Origin: Daedaleopsis sinensis
Taxonomy: Eukaryota > Basidiomycota > Agaricomycetes > Polyporales > Polyporaceae
Assembly (NCBI GenBank): GCA_033807695.1
Contig: CM066310.1
Location: 2,046,001-2,110,000, forward strand
Direction: 5' to 3'
Length of the DNA: 64,000 nt
Each line of letters opens with the position of its first letter. Positions within the stretch are counted from its first letter, which is position 1. Of this stretch, positions 20,963-32,348 are shown piece after piece. The notes beneath the pieces are model-generated. The model had not been told where the DNA came from and did not search any database. It worked only from the letters and a program-made list of their open reading frames with translations. The position numbers were made by a program, and so were the translations under genes.

Positions 20963-21633
20963 CTACTCGGGCTGCATGCCGAGTAGGATGAGGGCCAGGT
21001 GCGCCGAACTTTGAAATTGCGAGCACTCACCCTTAGCGTAGACGATGACGCAGACGACTTCAGCCTGTGCTCCCGGCGACCGTGGCGCTCCCCCTTCCTC
21101 GCCTTCCGTTCCTCCTTCCTCCTCGCCTCCTCCTCCCGTCGCAGCTCTTCCCATTCGGGGGTCCAGGCCGAATTGTCATCCACTTCCTTATACCACTGCG
21201 GTGCCTGCTCCTTGTCCAACCCGATACGCTCTGCGATGTCTGCCCAGCATTCCTGCAAATGCCACGACGCAGTATCCCCGTATTTCTTCGTCGCATTCTC
21301 GTGAGCACTTGTTGGAGAATTCCCGAGAGCGCCGCGCACGAAGCAGATAATGGGGAGGGTACCCTCTTCGTGACAGCAGTCCAGCCAGTCGAACTTGCGG
21401 CCTAGGGCCCTTTCGAGGTCTTTGGTGAACCAATTCCATAGGTTAGCCCATTCGTCGACAAAAAGCATCGTCCCTTTTGCTGTCATTTCTACAAAGTTGG
21501 ATGGATGAGGGTAATTGTGATCTGCTGTATATTGTTTGACCATCTCCGGGGTGACAGCATAACCATATGACCAGCTACGCGGGCCGAGAGATTGCGGCTC
21601 GTCGGACGCGTCGTAGGAGAGGAAATGTGGCAT
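20963..21633 (-). CDS. Unrecognised 203-aa protein with charged C-terminal helix
   Basis: Two exons, 21633-21031 and 20971-20963; intron 20972-21030 is GTGAGT...GCATGCAG. The second exon encodes only the last two residues and the stop. The N-terminal 150 residues are Trp-rich and look folded (RSWSYGYAVTPEMVKQYT, WANLWNWFTKDLERALG, CWADIAERIGLDKEQAPQWY). The last 50 form a Glu/Arg/Lys helix (ELRREEEARRKEERKARKGE), probably a coiled coil or nucleic-acid-binding arm. No family is recognised. If the intron were not removed the frame would continue to 20866. Confidence 0.6.
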
Positions 21634-21689
21634 TCTAAGTCAGAGTGGAGGATTGAATTTGGATTAGATAGAGAGCGGGAGTGGACCAG

Positions 21690-22112
21690 GAGTGGACACG
21701 ACCGTAAAGGCCCGGAGTCCAGCTGCTTCATAAGCAGGGACTTGGCGATTAGGTACTGACCGTGCTCGGCTACTTACTTCAATTAACATAGCAACAACGG
21801 CTTCACTCTCGAATGCAGTATGCGCGCATCTATACATAGTACAAGTCTCAGTCGATTGAGACTTCACATACTTCACAAGTGAGTGTAGGTCAGACTAAGG
21901 AAGCGTGCAGACTGGATTGAGAACGAAATTGAACACGTACGTAAAGGCTGTCGAGTATGTGGGGACTATGTAATCGTGCTCGGCTACTTCAGTACTTAAA
22001 TCAACATAACAACGGCCTCGCTGGGACAAATCAAGTCCAGGTGGACCGTATCTGTCCAATACTGATACACAAGTCTGGTCGATTGAGACCTCACAAGTGA
22101 GTGTCGACCGCC
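21690..22112. repeat. Diverged direct repeat, two copies about 213 bp apart
   Basis: Copy one (about 21690-21892) and copy two (about 21905-22112) share CGTAAAGGC, then CGTGCTCGGCTACTT, AACATA(G)CAACAACGGC, ACAAGTCT..GTCGATTGAGAC and CACAAGTGAGTGT in the same order. They lie upstream of the 203-aa gene and downstream of the MFS gene. No coding capacity. Confidence 0.6.
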
Positions 22113-22334
22113 CGGGCCAAACTCGATGACCTTGCACCCGTCTGTACAATACCTTTGATTGTGGTTCGTAAAGCACACAACAGTACACGACATCAGTGAC
22201 AGGATACAGTAGTACACCCGCTCCTCTCGTCCAGCCGCGATACGGATACACATCATGGAGAAGACCGAAATTCAGCGTAGTATATACTTACGACGACATA
22301 TGAGTCCGCGACCAGTAGCAGGACTCTGACGGCA

Positions 22335-24025
22335 CTACAGGCGCCAAGTACGCTCTCCAGGACCGAGCCGCTTGTTCCTGTAGACATAGACGAAACGGAG
22401 AGCCGTGATGAGCACGGCTCCTTCAATAAGGAAGGCCGCATTGGTGAAGTGACCCGTCGGGAATCCCGGGGATTCCGAGTCTTTGTAGATGTAGACACCT
22501 GAATAACGCAGCGCATGTCAGCGTATGATGCACCGGTTGATCAAGTTTGGGGAGCAGACGACACGCACCGATGATCTGGCCCAGCTGGCCGAACGCGACG
22601 TTCAAGGGGACGGCGAGGGTCGCGGCGCCGGTGCTCCTGAGGTTCGCAGTGAGCCAACTCAGCGAGGGCGGGATGCACGAGAAGGAGAAGGAGAGCGCGA
22701 AGATGAGGAAGACGTATCGCGCCTTGAAAGCATCCGGAGGGAGTGCGCCTGTGGTCCAGCACGCGGTGATCAGCAACGGATGCAACCAGACCTTTCGTAG
22801 CCGTATATGACAGACGCACCCTGGACGATGAAGCTGATCCCAGCGACGACCATCGAGCACGCCGTAGCGGTCGACCGCATCTCGTACCGGTCCGAGAGCC
22901 AGGCCACGGCGACTGTGACCACGAAGCCGATCGCATATGGCGGGACCGTGAACAGCTGCGCATCGAGCCCCCTGTACCCGAGTCCGGCCACGATCGTCGG
23001 CGCGAAGAGTGAGTTGCTGGAGAACGAGACCGAGTTCGAGATGTACGCGACGTAGTGCATGTACAGCCGCCAGTCCATAAGCGTCGCCCGCGCCTCCGCC
23101 CAGGTGATCGCGTCCGCCCCCAGTGACGCGACGCCGCGGATGCGCCGCGTCGCGAGCGCGCGCTCCGCATCCGAGAGCCACGACACGGTCTCCGGATAGT
23201 CCGGAAAGAACAGCGCGCAGAGGGCGGCCGCGACGCACGACGGCGCGCCTTCGATGAGGAAGAGCCAGCGCCAGGCCTCGAGCCCGTGTGCGCCGTTCAG
23301 CCGGCCGATCCCGTACGCGATCGCGCCGCCGAACGCGCCGCCGAGGCTCGAGCACGCGACGATGAGCGCGATGCGCACCGCGCGCTCCTCGGGCCGGTAC
23401 CAGAAGGTGAGGATGTAGACCTGGCCGGGGAAGAGGCCGGATTCAAAGGCGCCGAGCAGGAAGCGGACGGCAACGAGCCCGCCGAAGTTCTGCACGGCGG
23501 CGAGCAGCATCGTCATAGCGCCCCAGCAGAACATCATGAGCGCCATCCAGCGCGAGGGGCGGAACTTCTTGAGCATGTAGTTGGACGGCGTCTGGATGAT
23601 CGTGAATGCGACGATGAAGATCATCAGCGCGACGAGGAACTGCTGGTTGGAGATCCCCAACGTCTGGACGAGCGAGTCGCCTTCGTCGCGGTTCAGCACT
23701 TTCGCATTGCCCTGCGGGTGGGGATCGGTCAGCGCGCTCTGATAGCTTCGCAGAAGAATCGCTCGGACGCTTACTATGTTCGATCGGTCGATAAAGCAGA
23801 GCAGATGGATGAGCATTGACGCTGGGAGAATGCGCATATCGATACGGCGTACGAGCCTGCCCACCCAGTCAACACGCACCAAAGGCTCGAGCTCTCCAAT
23901 GACCGTGCTCACCTTTTCTCTGCCAATGGATCGACGACGTATGGAGATTCCAAGCCTGCGTCTGACTCGTCTGGAGTAATCGGTGACTTCTCGATATCCG
24001 CCACTTCCTTCGTAGGACCATCCAT
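22335..24025 (-). CDS. MFS anion:cation symporter (Dal5/Tna1-like permease), copy A
   Basis: Five exons: 24025-23913, 23856-23775, 23711-22820, 22748-22569 and 22498-22335, giving 476 aa. The hydrophilic N-terminus is followed by about twelve membrane segments. Family signatures seen: ASMLIHLLCFIDRSNI in TM1, NYMLKKFRPSRW, ESGLFPGQVYILTFWY in TM4, FFPDYPETVSWLSDAER in the central loop, GLGYRGLDAQLFTVPPYA, and LSDRYEMRS. The ACS family moves allantoate, nicotinate, pantothenate, biotin and similar organic anions with protons across the plasma membrane; the substrate cannot be told from sequence. Exon lengths 2-5 (82, 892, 180, 164) equal those of the gene at 26823, so the pair arose by duplication. 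Confidence 0.92.
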
Positions 24026-24410
24026 TGTCGAGGCTAGAGATGGGGGGTGGATGTGAGTAGCACAATCAGCGTATCCTCCCCATCTTCGTGAGTAGGCTTG
24101 GCTTTTATATGTTCTCGAATCGCCGGTAATCTTACTACCCGACTTGCAGCCTATCATCTGAGCGGCTGTCTATTAGTACTTACTGTCATCCTAAGGATGT
24201 GATGTCTTTTGCATGAGGAGTAAATAGGGCAAGGCTCTCTCACCCTCATCAGCTGTTATCTGAAGAATCGAGCTCAGTAGCCCACGAGGGCACTAGTACA
24301 CAGTAAACAAAGCGACGCCTACAACCCAGCCGACTCCGGCGCCCGACACGGCGGAGATTAGGAGCACCTCATGTCGGAGAACCTGTCTTTTTCGTAAACC
24401 ATTGCGCACG

Positions 24411-24459
24411 TGAGGGTAGGCACAGAGGGAAAACATACCCTATCCTCGTGTTGCGCAAT
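24411..24459. repeat. Inverted repeat (hairpin)
   Basis: The arm ATTGCGCACGTGAGGGTAGG pairs with CCTATCCTCGTGTTGCGCAAT, with a few mismatches and a short A-rich loop. It contains the palindrome CACGTG. It may be a minimal element or protein-binding site. Confidence 0.55.
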
Positions 24460-26314
24460 CGGAGGCCGACTGCCCGCAGTCAGCGGCTTCCTACTCCATC
24501 TGAGGGTGTTAGCAGAACCTAGATTAAAAGCGAGTGTTGCCTTGAAAGTCTAGATCTAGGAACTAAACAGCTGCAGGCCGTGGAAACGCCAAGTTAGCAG
24601 CGAGAAGCACGTTGTTTGACCGCACCGAGAGTCCGGGCATCACTACAAACACTGGTTGTAGCAATATTGATGCACTCCGCTTCGGTATGCGGGGACTGGA
24701 CCTGACTCGCTTGCTGGGAAGCATTTTCTTGGACTGTGTTGACACACAACAGGCCTAAGCCGAAGGTAACACCTACATATGACGTGCAACAACAATATTA
24801 GTAGCGCGGGTACTCAAGGCTATACATACAATAGACGATCTGCTCACCCCACGGGAGCGTATTACCATGTTCACTTTAATGCAAGTACGAGTGTTCAGGC
24901 AGGATCAAGACTAGGCTGGAGTTCTGCAATATAACAGTAGCTTATAAGTACATGCTCGTCGCACATACGGCGATTTTGCTGGAAGGCGTCCCATCGCTCA
25001 AAATTTTGTAACAAGCTGTCATCGACGGAACATAGCACTGGGGAACATGCAACAAAATACTAAAAAGGACTCAAGTACTCACCTGATGGACGGTCGCAGG
25101 AGCACGCTCGTAGGATTGACGATCGCCCAAGAGTATGACCATGATCGACCACTTTGGTCGGTTTGGTATGATATTGAAATTGAACTAGAACCTGGATACT
25201 CGAAAGCGGTATGACGGTGAAATGGAACTCGTTCAAGTTGACCGTTGACCGTTAATCGTTGATCGTTGTACATTGACACGAAGAGTGGCTTTACGGACAG
25301 CAAGGCATAGAACAACTCACGTTGTGAACCTCAAAACCCCCGGTGCCGTGTTCCCGCTATCATCGACGACTACAGTCTCCGCGAAGCAAGCTGGCCCCAC
25401 GAGCTTTTGTCTCCCAGGCTGACGATGAGGACCTTCTGATCGGGAGGATGGACGGTGCTTGACGAGTCTTCGCCCGTCATTATTATGTTTCGCAGCCGAT
25501 AGCTCCGCAAAGCAACAGGGCGACTTATACCGTACATGTTCAATGCAATGAACCAAGAGTGACGTCAACGGTGAAGCTTTGAAGGTTCTAGCAAGATATA
25601 CGAGGATTGCGAGCAGCGGGTGGTGGAAGAGAGAGAAAAGGCGCTGGCAGCAGTTCTCCCTCTCTATACTTCCTACCTCTTCTCCTACTTACCGTGACCT
25701 CAATTTCCGACTAGTCATACGGTCTTCTTCACCTCTTCTCATACCCGGACCACCCGGGGGCCCACCTGTCGTCGTTCTTACAGACACTTATAATCTGACA
25801 ACATCAGCTTGTTGGTCGGCTTCAACTTGGTTTCAACAGTCTATGATCGCATTCCAGTCTTCTGTCGCTCCTCCTCCTCCGAGCTCACAAACGTTTGACC
25901 TCACTCTAGGGAATCTGTCGCCATATCATATCTGTAGGTACTTACTTGCAGTTTCGATATCAGGGCCGGCCGTACCATCATCTCTATCTGACCTCATACA
26001 ACCGTCATCTTCCACCACCATTCCATTCCACAACCCTCTCGTGCGCGCGACGAACCGACTCAGGCTTCGCCCACCGCCATCATAGCGTGCGCACCCAGCT
26101 CTCCTCCTCCGTACGCCTCCGTACTCGTTCACACCACCCGAAATGCACTCTCAGTCTCCTGCGCCCTCGCGGACACCCCCGGTTCCGGTCCGAGTAAGTA
26201 GTTTCGGTGGCCTCCTGAGAGGCTGAGTCATGATACTGTAACTCACTAAGAAAGGACGGCAACGTTACTCACTAGTCCTAGTCAGGAACGAGAAACACCC
26301 TCCTCCGTGGTATC

Positions 26315-26401
26315 GTGCCCAGACGTACAGTACTGAGTGTACCGCCCGTACCCCACCACCGTACACAGCGGGCGGTACACTCAGTACGTACTTCTGGGCA
26401 C
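26315..26401. repeat. Long near-perfect hairpin
   Basis: The 34-bp left arm begins GTGCCCAGACGTACAGTACT and ends GAGTGTACCGCCCG; the right arm is its inverse with one gap and a substitution. The loop is about 20 bp. It lies about 420 bp upstream of the MFS copy B start. It resembles the ends of a foldback mini-element. Confidence 0.7.
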
Positions 26402-26822
26402 AAAACAACCTCCTCTCACAACAGCTCACAACGGTCATCGACAGAGATCATCGATGACGAAAGACCAAGTCTCACTTCCATACTTATAGGTACGCTAAAC
26501 GCGGCTAAAGTACGCTAATCAGTGATCATTCAGGTACAGACGAGACTGTTGTCACCAGGTCACGGACCCTGGTTGAGTCCTGACGGTCCGGTGCCGGCCC
26601 TATCTATTCTTCAGCTTCAACGCGTCTCTTGAATGGAGAACTTCCGGAGCCCGAGCATAACGCTGATGGCATCGTACGATGTGTGGGAACCGGGGTACGC
26701 TTATATAGTGCGCGCGACGCTAGAGCGGACCGGCAGGAGTTATCCTACGCTCTCACAGGCTCTCACTGAGGTTCGCGGTCTGTGCCTCCTTCAACTCTTA
26801 CTCCTACGACCCACGACCCGCG

Positions 26823-28494
26823 ATGCACCGGGACGACGTACGAACGAGCAAGCGCGCCTCAAGCGCATCTCGTGATATCGAGAAGCAGGAGGCGAGCATA
26901 TTCGAGGAGGTGCAGGAAGGACCGGTGGACATCGACCCCGCGGCAGAAAAGAGGTGCGTACTCTGCTCTGGCGCGGATGCCGTCTTCCTGAGACTTCAAG
27001 CAGACTAGTGAGGCGCATCGACACCCGAATCGTGCCAGCGTCCATGGTCATCTATCTGCTTTGCTCCCTGGACAGGTCGAACGTGGTAAGTGTTCGATCT
27101 CCGACGACACGCGCAGCACGCAGTGACCTCTCGAATGCGGCAGGGAAACGCGAAGATTCTGAACAGCGACTCGGGCAGCTCCCTCCTGCAGACCCTCGAC
27201 ATCACCAACCAGCAGTACCTCGTCGCGCTCATGATCTTCTTCGTCTCCTACACCGTCTTCGAGACGCCCTCGAACTACATGCTCAAGCGCTTCCGGCCCT
27301 CGCGTTGGATCGCGTTCCTCATGTTCGCCTGGGGAGGCATGACGATGATCCTCGGCGGGATCAACAATTTCGGCGGGCTCATCGCGTTCCGCTTCCTCCT
27401 CGGCGTCTTCGAGGCGGGGCTCTTCCCCGGCATGATCTACCTCCTCACCTTCTGGTACCGCCCCGAGGAACGCGCGCTGCGCATCGCACTCATCCTCGCA
27501 AGCGCGACACTCGGCGGCGCGTTCGGCGGCGCGATCGCGTACGGTGTCGGCAAGCTGAACGGCGCGCACGGGCTCGAGGCGTGGCGGTACCTGTTCCTCC
27601 TCGAGGGCGCGCCGTCGTGCGCGGGCGCGGTCCTCGTCTGGTTCTTCTTCCCGGACTACCCGGAGACCGTCCGCTGGCTATCTGCGGCGGAGCGCACACT
27701 CGCGACGGAGCGGCTCGCGGGCGTCGCGTCGCTCGGGCACCAGCCCATCACCTGGGCGGAGGCGAAGGAGACGCTGCGCGACTACCGGCTGTACGCGCAC
27801 TACCTCACGTACATCACCATCTCCGTCCCGTTCTCGAGCATGTCGCTCTTCTCGCCGACGATCGTCGCGGGGCTCGGGTACAAGGGCCTCGACGCGCAGC
27901 TGTTCACGGTCCCGCCGTACGCGATTGCGTTCGTCATCACGGTGTCCGTCGCGTGGGTGTCGGACAGGTACGAGGTGCGCTCGCTCGGGACGTCGATCTC
28001 GATGCTCATTGCGGGCGCGTGCTTCGTCGTGGAAGGTGCGTCCGCTGCTGTCGAGCCAATATGTCGAGTGCTGACGAACGATGACAACGCAGGTGCGCTT
28101 CCGGCGGACTCGTTCAAGCTGCGATACGTATTCTTCATCATCGCGCTGTCGTTCGCCTTTGCGTGCATCGCGCCTCTGCTGAGCTGGCTGACTGCGAACC
28201 TGCGCGGCACGGGCGCTTCGACGCTCGCCGTGCCGCTGAACGTGTCAATCGGCCAAATCGGCCAGATCATAGGTTAGCTCGTCTCGCTCCTTGCATTGTG
28301 GGGTCTGTCTGCTGATCTCACGGCGGGTAGGTGTTTACATCTACAAGACGGACGAATCACCCAGGTACCCCACCGGACACTACACGAACGCAGGCTTCCT
28401 GCTCGTCGGCGCGCTCGCCGTCCTCTGGCTGAGAGTCATGTACATCCGCCGGAACAAACGGCTGGAGCCTAGCGAGAGGAGGTGGCGGTTATGA
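26823..28494 (+). CDS. MFS anion:cation symporter (Dal5/Tna1-like permease), copy B
   Basis: Five exons: 26823-26953, 27004-27085, 27144-28035, 28093-28272 and 28331-28494, giving 482 aa. It is strongly similar to the 22335-24025 product along its length (FRPSRW, ESGLFPG versus EAGLFPG, FFPDYPETV.WLS, GLGYKGLDAQLFTVPPYA, VYIYK...ESP at the start of exon 5). The 892-, 180- and 164-nt exons are the same length. Differences are spread through the protein; the N-terminal cytoplasmic tail is the least similar part, so the two may differ in regulation or substrate. Both copies look intact. Confidence 0.92.
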
Positions 28495-28790
28495 TTAACG
28501 ACGACTGTAACGCAGGTGTACGATATTTACGGCGCAATCAAGCTTTTCTCCGCATCGACATCACCCTCCTGTCCGCGTGGACGAGCTCGAAGAAGCAGCA
28601 ATCGCATTCAGCGTCCAAATACAAAGCGCACGAACAACAGAACGAAGCAATCGGACACTCGGGCAGGCGAGTATCTGCGTCTACCAGTACAAAAAATACA
28701 AGTCACTAATACACTACTTTGCTTTACTTACAATAACGATACAGCATCAAAGATGCGCGATGTCGATGGGGACCAACAAGGGACCAATAT
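28495..28790. other. Convergent 3' spacer
   Basis: 296 bp between the stops of the MFS copy B and the coiled-coil gene; A-rich, no gene. Confidence 0.5.
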
Positions 28791-30591
28791 TCACACCCGT
28801 TTCTTCTTAACGGGAGAACCACCCGTGGCAGAGCGCAGATTCGCGCCGTCGTTCGCCTCCGTGTCGTCCGACGATCGTCCTCGCTTCCGGCTCTGTGGCT
28901 GTGACTGCGGCTTTACCACCGCCATCTCCTCATCGACGTCTATGGGTTCCTGCTCGCCGTGTTCTGCGGTTGACGCGGACGCCGCCGCTGCAATGGGCAG
29001 ACGGAGAGCACCCTCGTTCTCGTTCGCAGCGGGGGGGCCAGAGACGTCGCCGGGCGCGGCGCACGGCGTGAAGTGGATGCGCAGCGGGAGGGCCTTGAGG
29101 AGCTGGATGGCCTCCTCGCGCGTGAGCTCGTCGAACTGCTTGTCGCATGTGACGTTCACCGTGACGGCGTACACTTCCTCGTTCTCGCCGGCCGGCGGGG
29201 TGCCATGCGAGGATTGCGACGAGGTTGCCGCGGTGGACGTCGCTGCGTCAGGAGACGAGCGCGAGCCGCTCGAGCCGTCCAAGGTGGGTGTGCTCTCCGA
29301 TTCTTGCGGCGACACGGCGGCAGCTTCTGCGGCGGAAGCAGCGGCAGCCTCTGCGGCGGTCTGATCCTCCAGACACTTCTCCGCCCAGTTCTCATACGCA
29401 GCGACGTGGCGACTGTGTCATGCGTGTACGAGGTGAGCGCGGCGTACACAACACGGGGAGCAAACGGCAACGCACATGGTGGACTCCAAGATCTTCCTGG
29501 TGTTGAACGCTCTGTGGTCGACCATGTTGTGGATCTCCCAGTTCTCCTCGGAATGCCGCTGCTCGTGTGCGGCGAGCGTGCGCATGTGCTTCAGATTCTG
29601 GAACTCCATGTCCTGCACCCGCTGGAGGGCGCCGCGCATCGCGACGAGGCCGTCCGCGAGCTTCTCGACCTTGATCGCCACGCGCGGGTCGAGCGGGGCG
29701 GACGCACGAGCCTCGGGCTCGGGATCGGCGCGCTGCTTGCCTTTCCCCTTGCCCTTGCCCTTCGCCGCAGCCTTCCTCTTCCCCTTCTTCTTCTTGTCGG
29801 CATCGGCGTCGTTGTCGGCGGATGCGGGAGGTTGCGGGGTGGGCGGGATAAGCAGCTCCGCGAAGCGCGCCTCGTCCCTGAGGGTCTTGCCTGCCTCCGC
29901 GACCTGGTCCTCCTGCTGCATGTTGACCTGACGGCCGACGTGCCGCGCTTTGGTCATGTCCTTCTCCTCCGCCGTCATCTCTGGATCCTTTAAGGCCGTG
30001 CTGCGCTTGGCACGGACGAACTTCGGCGGGGGGCGGATGTACGTCTTGCGGATTTTGGAGACGTTCGCCTCGAGCTTGTCGACGCGGTGGCTACGAGGCG
30101 CGCGATCAGGACCGCACGACGCACGACGCACGGGACGCAGGCCCTAGGGCTCGAAGAGCGTGGAGGACGTACCGATATTCCGTCCCGTCTTCGAAGAGCA
30201 ACTTGACCGCCTTGAACATGTAGGTGTAGCTCTCGGCGCGGCTCTGCTGGTCCTCCCGCATCTCATCGTGGATGGCGTTGAAGTGGGCGACGTAGCGGTC
30301 GAAGTTGTGGACGTATCCGGCGAGGACATGGCGCATGCCTTCAAGCTCGTCGGCGAGGGCGTCGACCGCGGCCTCTGCGCTCGCGCATTCTTGGAGCTCT
30401 TTCTTGATGCCCGAGGGCTCGGCGTAGTGGTGCTGCAGGTAGACGAGCTCGCGTGGTTTTGGCGGCGGGTGGCGGAGGACTTCTCTGGGAATGTCTATGA
30501 ATGTGCCGTCCTCGAGGAGGTGCTGCATCACGCTGAAGGTGGGCGAATCGTTTCTCTCACGCGCAGGCTGGTTAGAGGGGCCGGCGGACAT
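28791..30591 (-). CDS. Coiled-coil protein of unknown function with nuclear-signal-like tail
   Basis: Three exons: 30591-30173, 30090-29476 and 29412-28791, 1656 nt (551 aa), all phases closed. The N-terminal 230 residues are helical with coiled-coil character (ASAEAAVDALADELEGMRHV, KLEANVSKIRKTYI). A Lys-rich low-complexity run (KKKKGKRKAAAKGKGKGKGK, about residue 240) follows, then another helix, an Ala-rich run, and an acidic Ser/Pro tail ending SPVKKKRV. The two Lys clusters could be nuclear signals. No catalytic domain is seen and no family is recognised. It is divergent from nothing nearby; its 3' end faces the MFS gene. Confidence 0.75.
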
Positions 30592-32348
30592 TGTTGTAAG
30601 TGTGGTGGGATAGGGAGCCTGCTCGAAAGTTGGGATGGTGGTGGTAAGAGGGAGGGATATTTGGGGGAGGAGAGGGACTGTGGCGGGGATAATAAAGTCG
30701 AGGTGGCCCTATAGAGAAGAAGGTGTGCATGGGCCGGGTGGCCGAGACAAAGGGCTCTTGATCTAGGCGACGCACCGGTCTTGTCACGCGATAAGCATGT
30801 AGCTTTTTGTTCCACCCATCCATCATGATCAGTACATACTATTACTAGTACAATCGTCAGTTTATATCTTCGCTCTATAACAATACTCACGGACGCTTTG
30901 TGAGTTTGGACCTGGTTTGGACATACCTATGCAGCCGCCTACCATACTAGCCTCGTGCTTTTTAGGGCGCCCGTTACTTAAGTGCCCCGAAAAGGGACAG
31001 CCAGCCGTCAAACAAGATGACGTCGCAGAACGTGGTACTTACAGTTTGACAGGTTGACAGAAAACGCTGAGAAGGGTGGGGGAGATTTGCATGGGATTCG
31101 GGGGGAGGAGCAACGGTTCGAAAATGAACCGTGGGAACGCGCCTTGTCAAATCGCCCGCCGGGCGCTCTCCCGCCCTTTCCCAGAACGTACCTACGTCTT
31201 ACTTTGTCCCGTCTCCAACGTGCCCTCGCTATTCTACGCCACAACCGCCTGCCCTTCCCAAACGGACGACACGCCTTTAGCGTCGGAGTTGCGCCACTCC
31301 TAATCTGGCTACAGTGCGCCGCCACAGCGAGCACAATGGCCCGGATGTCGTGCTCGCGCCATATGGACCACAGCGCGTGCGCGTATCGTGCCAATAGGAT
31401 GCGAGTCCTCCTATCGTCCCCGACGGGTGTTCTTCATCAACTACGACATCACTGCAGGCGTGTGATCCCAGGCAGATCTTTGGCGACATGCTCTGGTCCT
31501 GCGCTCGCGACACACCGTGCACCACACACCACGAGTCAACACGACACTCCGAATACATCACTTCGGCGGCCCCTTGGGGTTAGATGGTCAATGCAAGGTA
31601 CGTCATTCGCTGTGCAACTCCGAGCGCACACCCTCGACAACTTCATCGTCGGTCTCGTGTTGTCGCAGAGCTCTGTGGTCAACGACAGCGCGAGAGCCTG
31701 GCGGCGCATGTTGGCCGTCATTTGTCTCTTTGTGGACACGGCGTGTTGCTCACAGAACATCTATTGCAGGTAGTGGAGTTGGCGAGCAGGCGCAACTTGG
31801 ATGCACAAGTCAGCTGGGGCGGCCTCATGTATGTGTATTGCCATTACTAGACTGTTCGCGGCGGGCACCGACTGACTGTTAGATGGCTAGGCAGCTATCG
31901 CAGCATCCTTTGGTTCGGCACAGTGTCCAGGTCGGCCGCGCTGAATGCAGGCATTCGATGAGCATTGTCGGCCTCGACGGCGGCGCCGTGCACCGTGCGC
32001 GCAAGTCTCAGACCTACGACTCTCAATCCCCTCTCCCGTTGTCTAAACGCAGCCCAAGGTTTTCCTCATGCCGAAACACTTTCATTGGGACGACGAAGGG
32101 CGACCGGCTGCAGACTCACCTTCGACACATGGGTCTGGCTTGTTGCAGGCGGTGAGTTTGTCACCCCGAGCGTGAACACATGAGCAGTGTACTGACTCAA
32201 CAGTGTCAGTCGGCATCAGCAACTGAGAGGGTTGATGTCGCAGGTGCCTCAGGGGATTGGGATGAACGGCGGATCAGTCTCGACGTTGCCGTGTGTACCT
32301 ACCTAGTGGTCTAAATATGATACAGTGACTGACTTGCGGAGCTAGTCC
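30592..32348. other. No supported gene upstream of the transposase
   Basis: Contains the promoter of the coiled-coil gene (a CCGGGTGGCCGAGACAAAG-like stretch near 30735) and 1.3 kb of low-conservation DNA before the transposase ATG. Several overlapping open frames (for example 31054-31773) lack splice or domain support. I searched for a terminal repeat that could mark the left end of the transposon and did not see one. Confidence 0.4.

Larger units (their letters stand above)
24026..26822. other. Divergent intergenic region between the two MFS genes
   Basis: About 2.8 kb without a supportable gene. It holds two hairpin-forming inverted repeats (24411-24459 and 26315-26401, listed separately) and must contain both promoters. 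Small frames (for example 25079-25315, 24563-24745) have no splice or domain support. Confidence 0.5.

Noticed and set aside
26954..28084. 376-codon second frame over the MFS gene
   Set aside because: Arg/His/Pro-rich frame-shifted shadow; frame of the MFS exons has all family motifs.
31054..31773. 239-codon plus-strand frame before the transposase
   Set aside because: No domain, Arg/Ser/His-rich by composition, overlaps other frames; not linked by splice sites to 32349.
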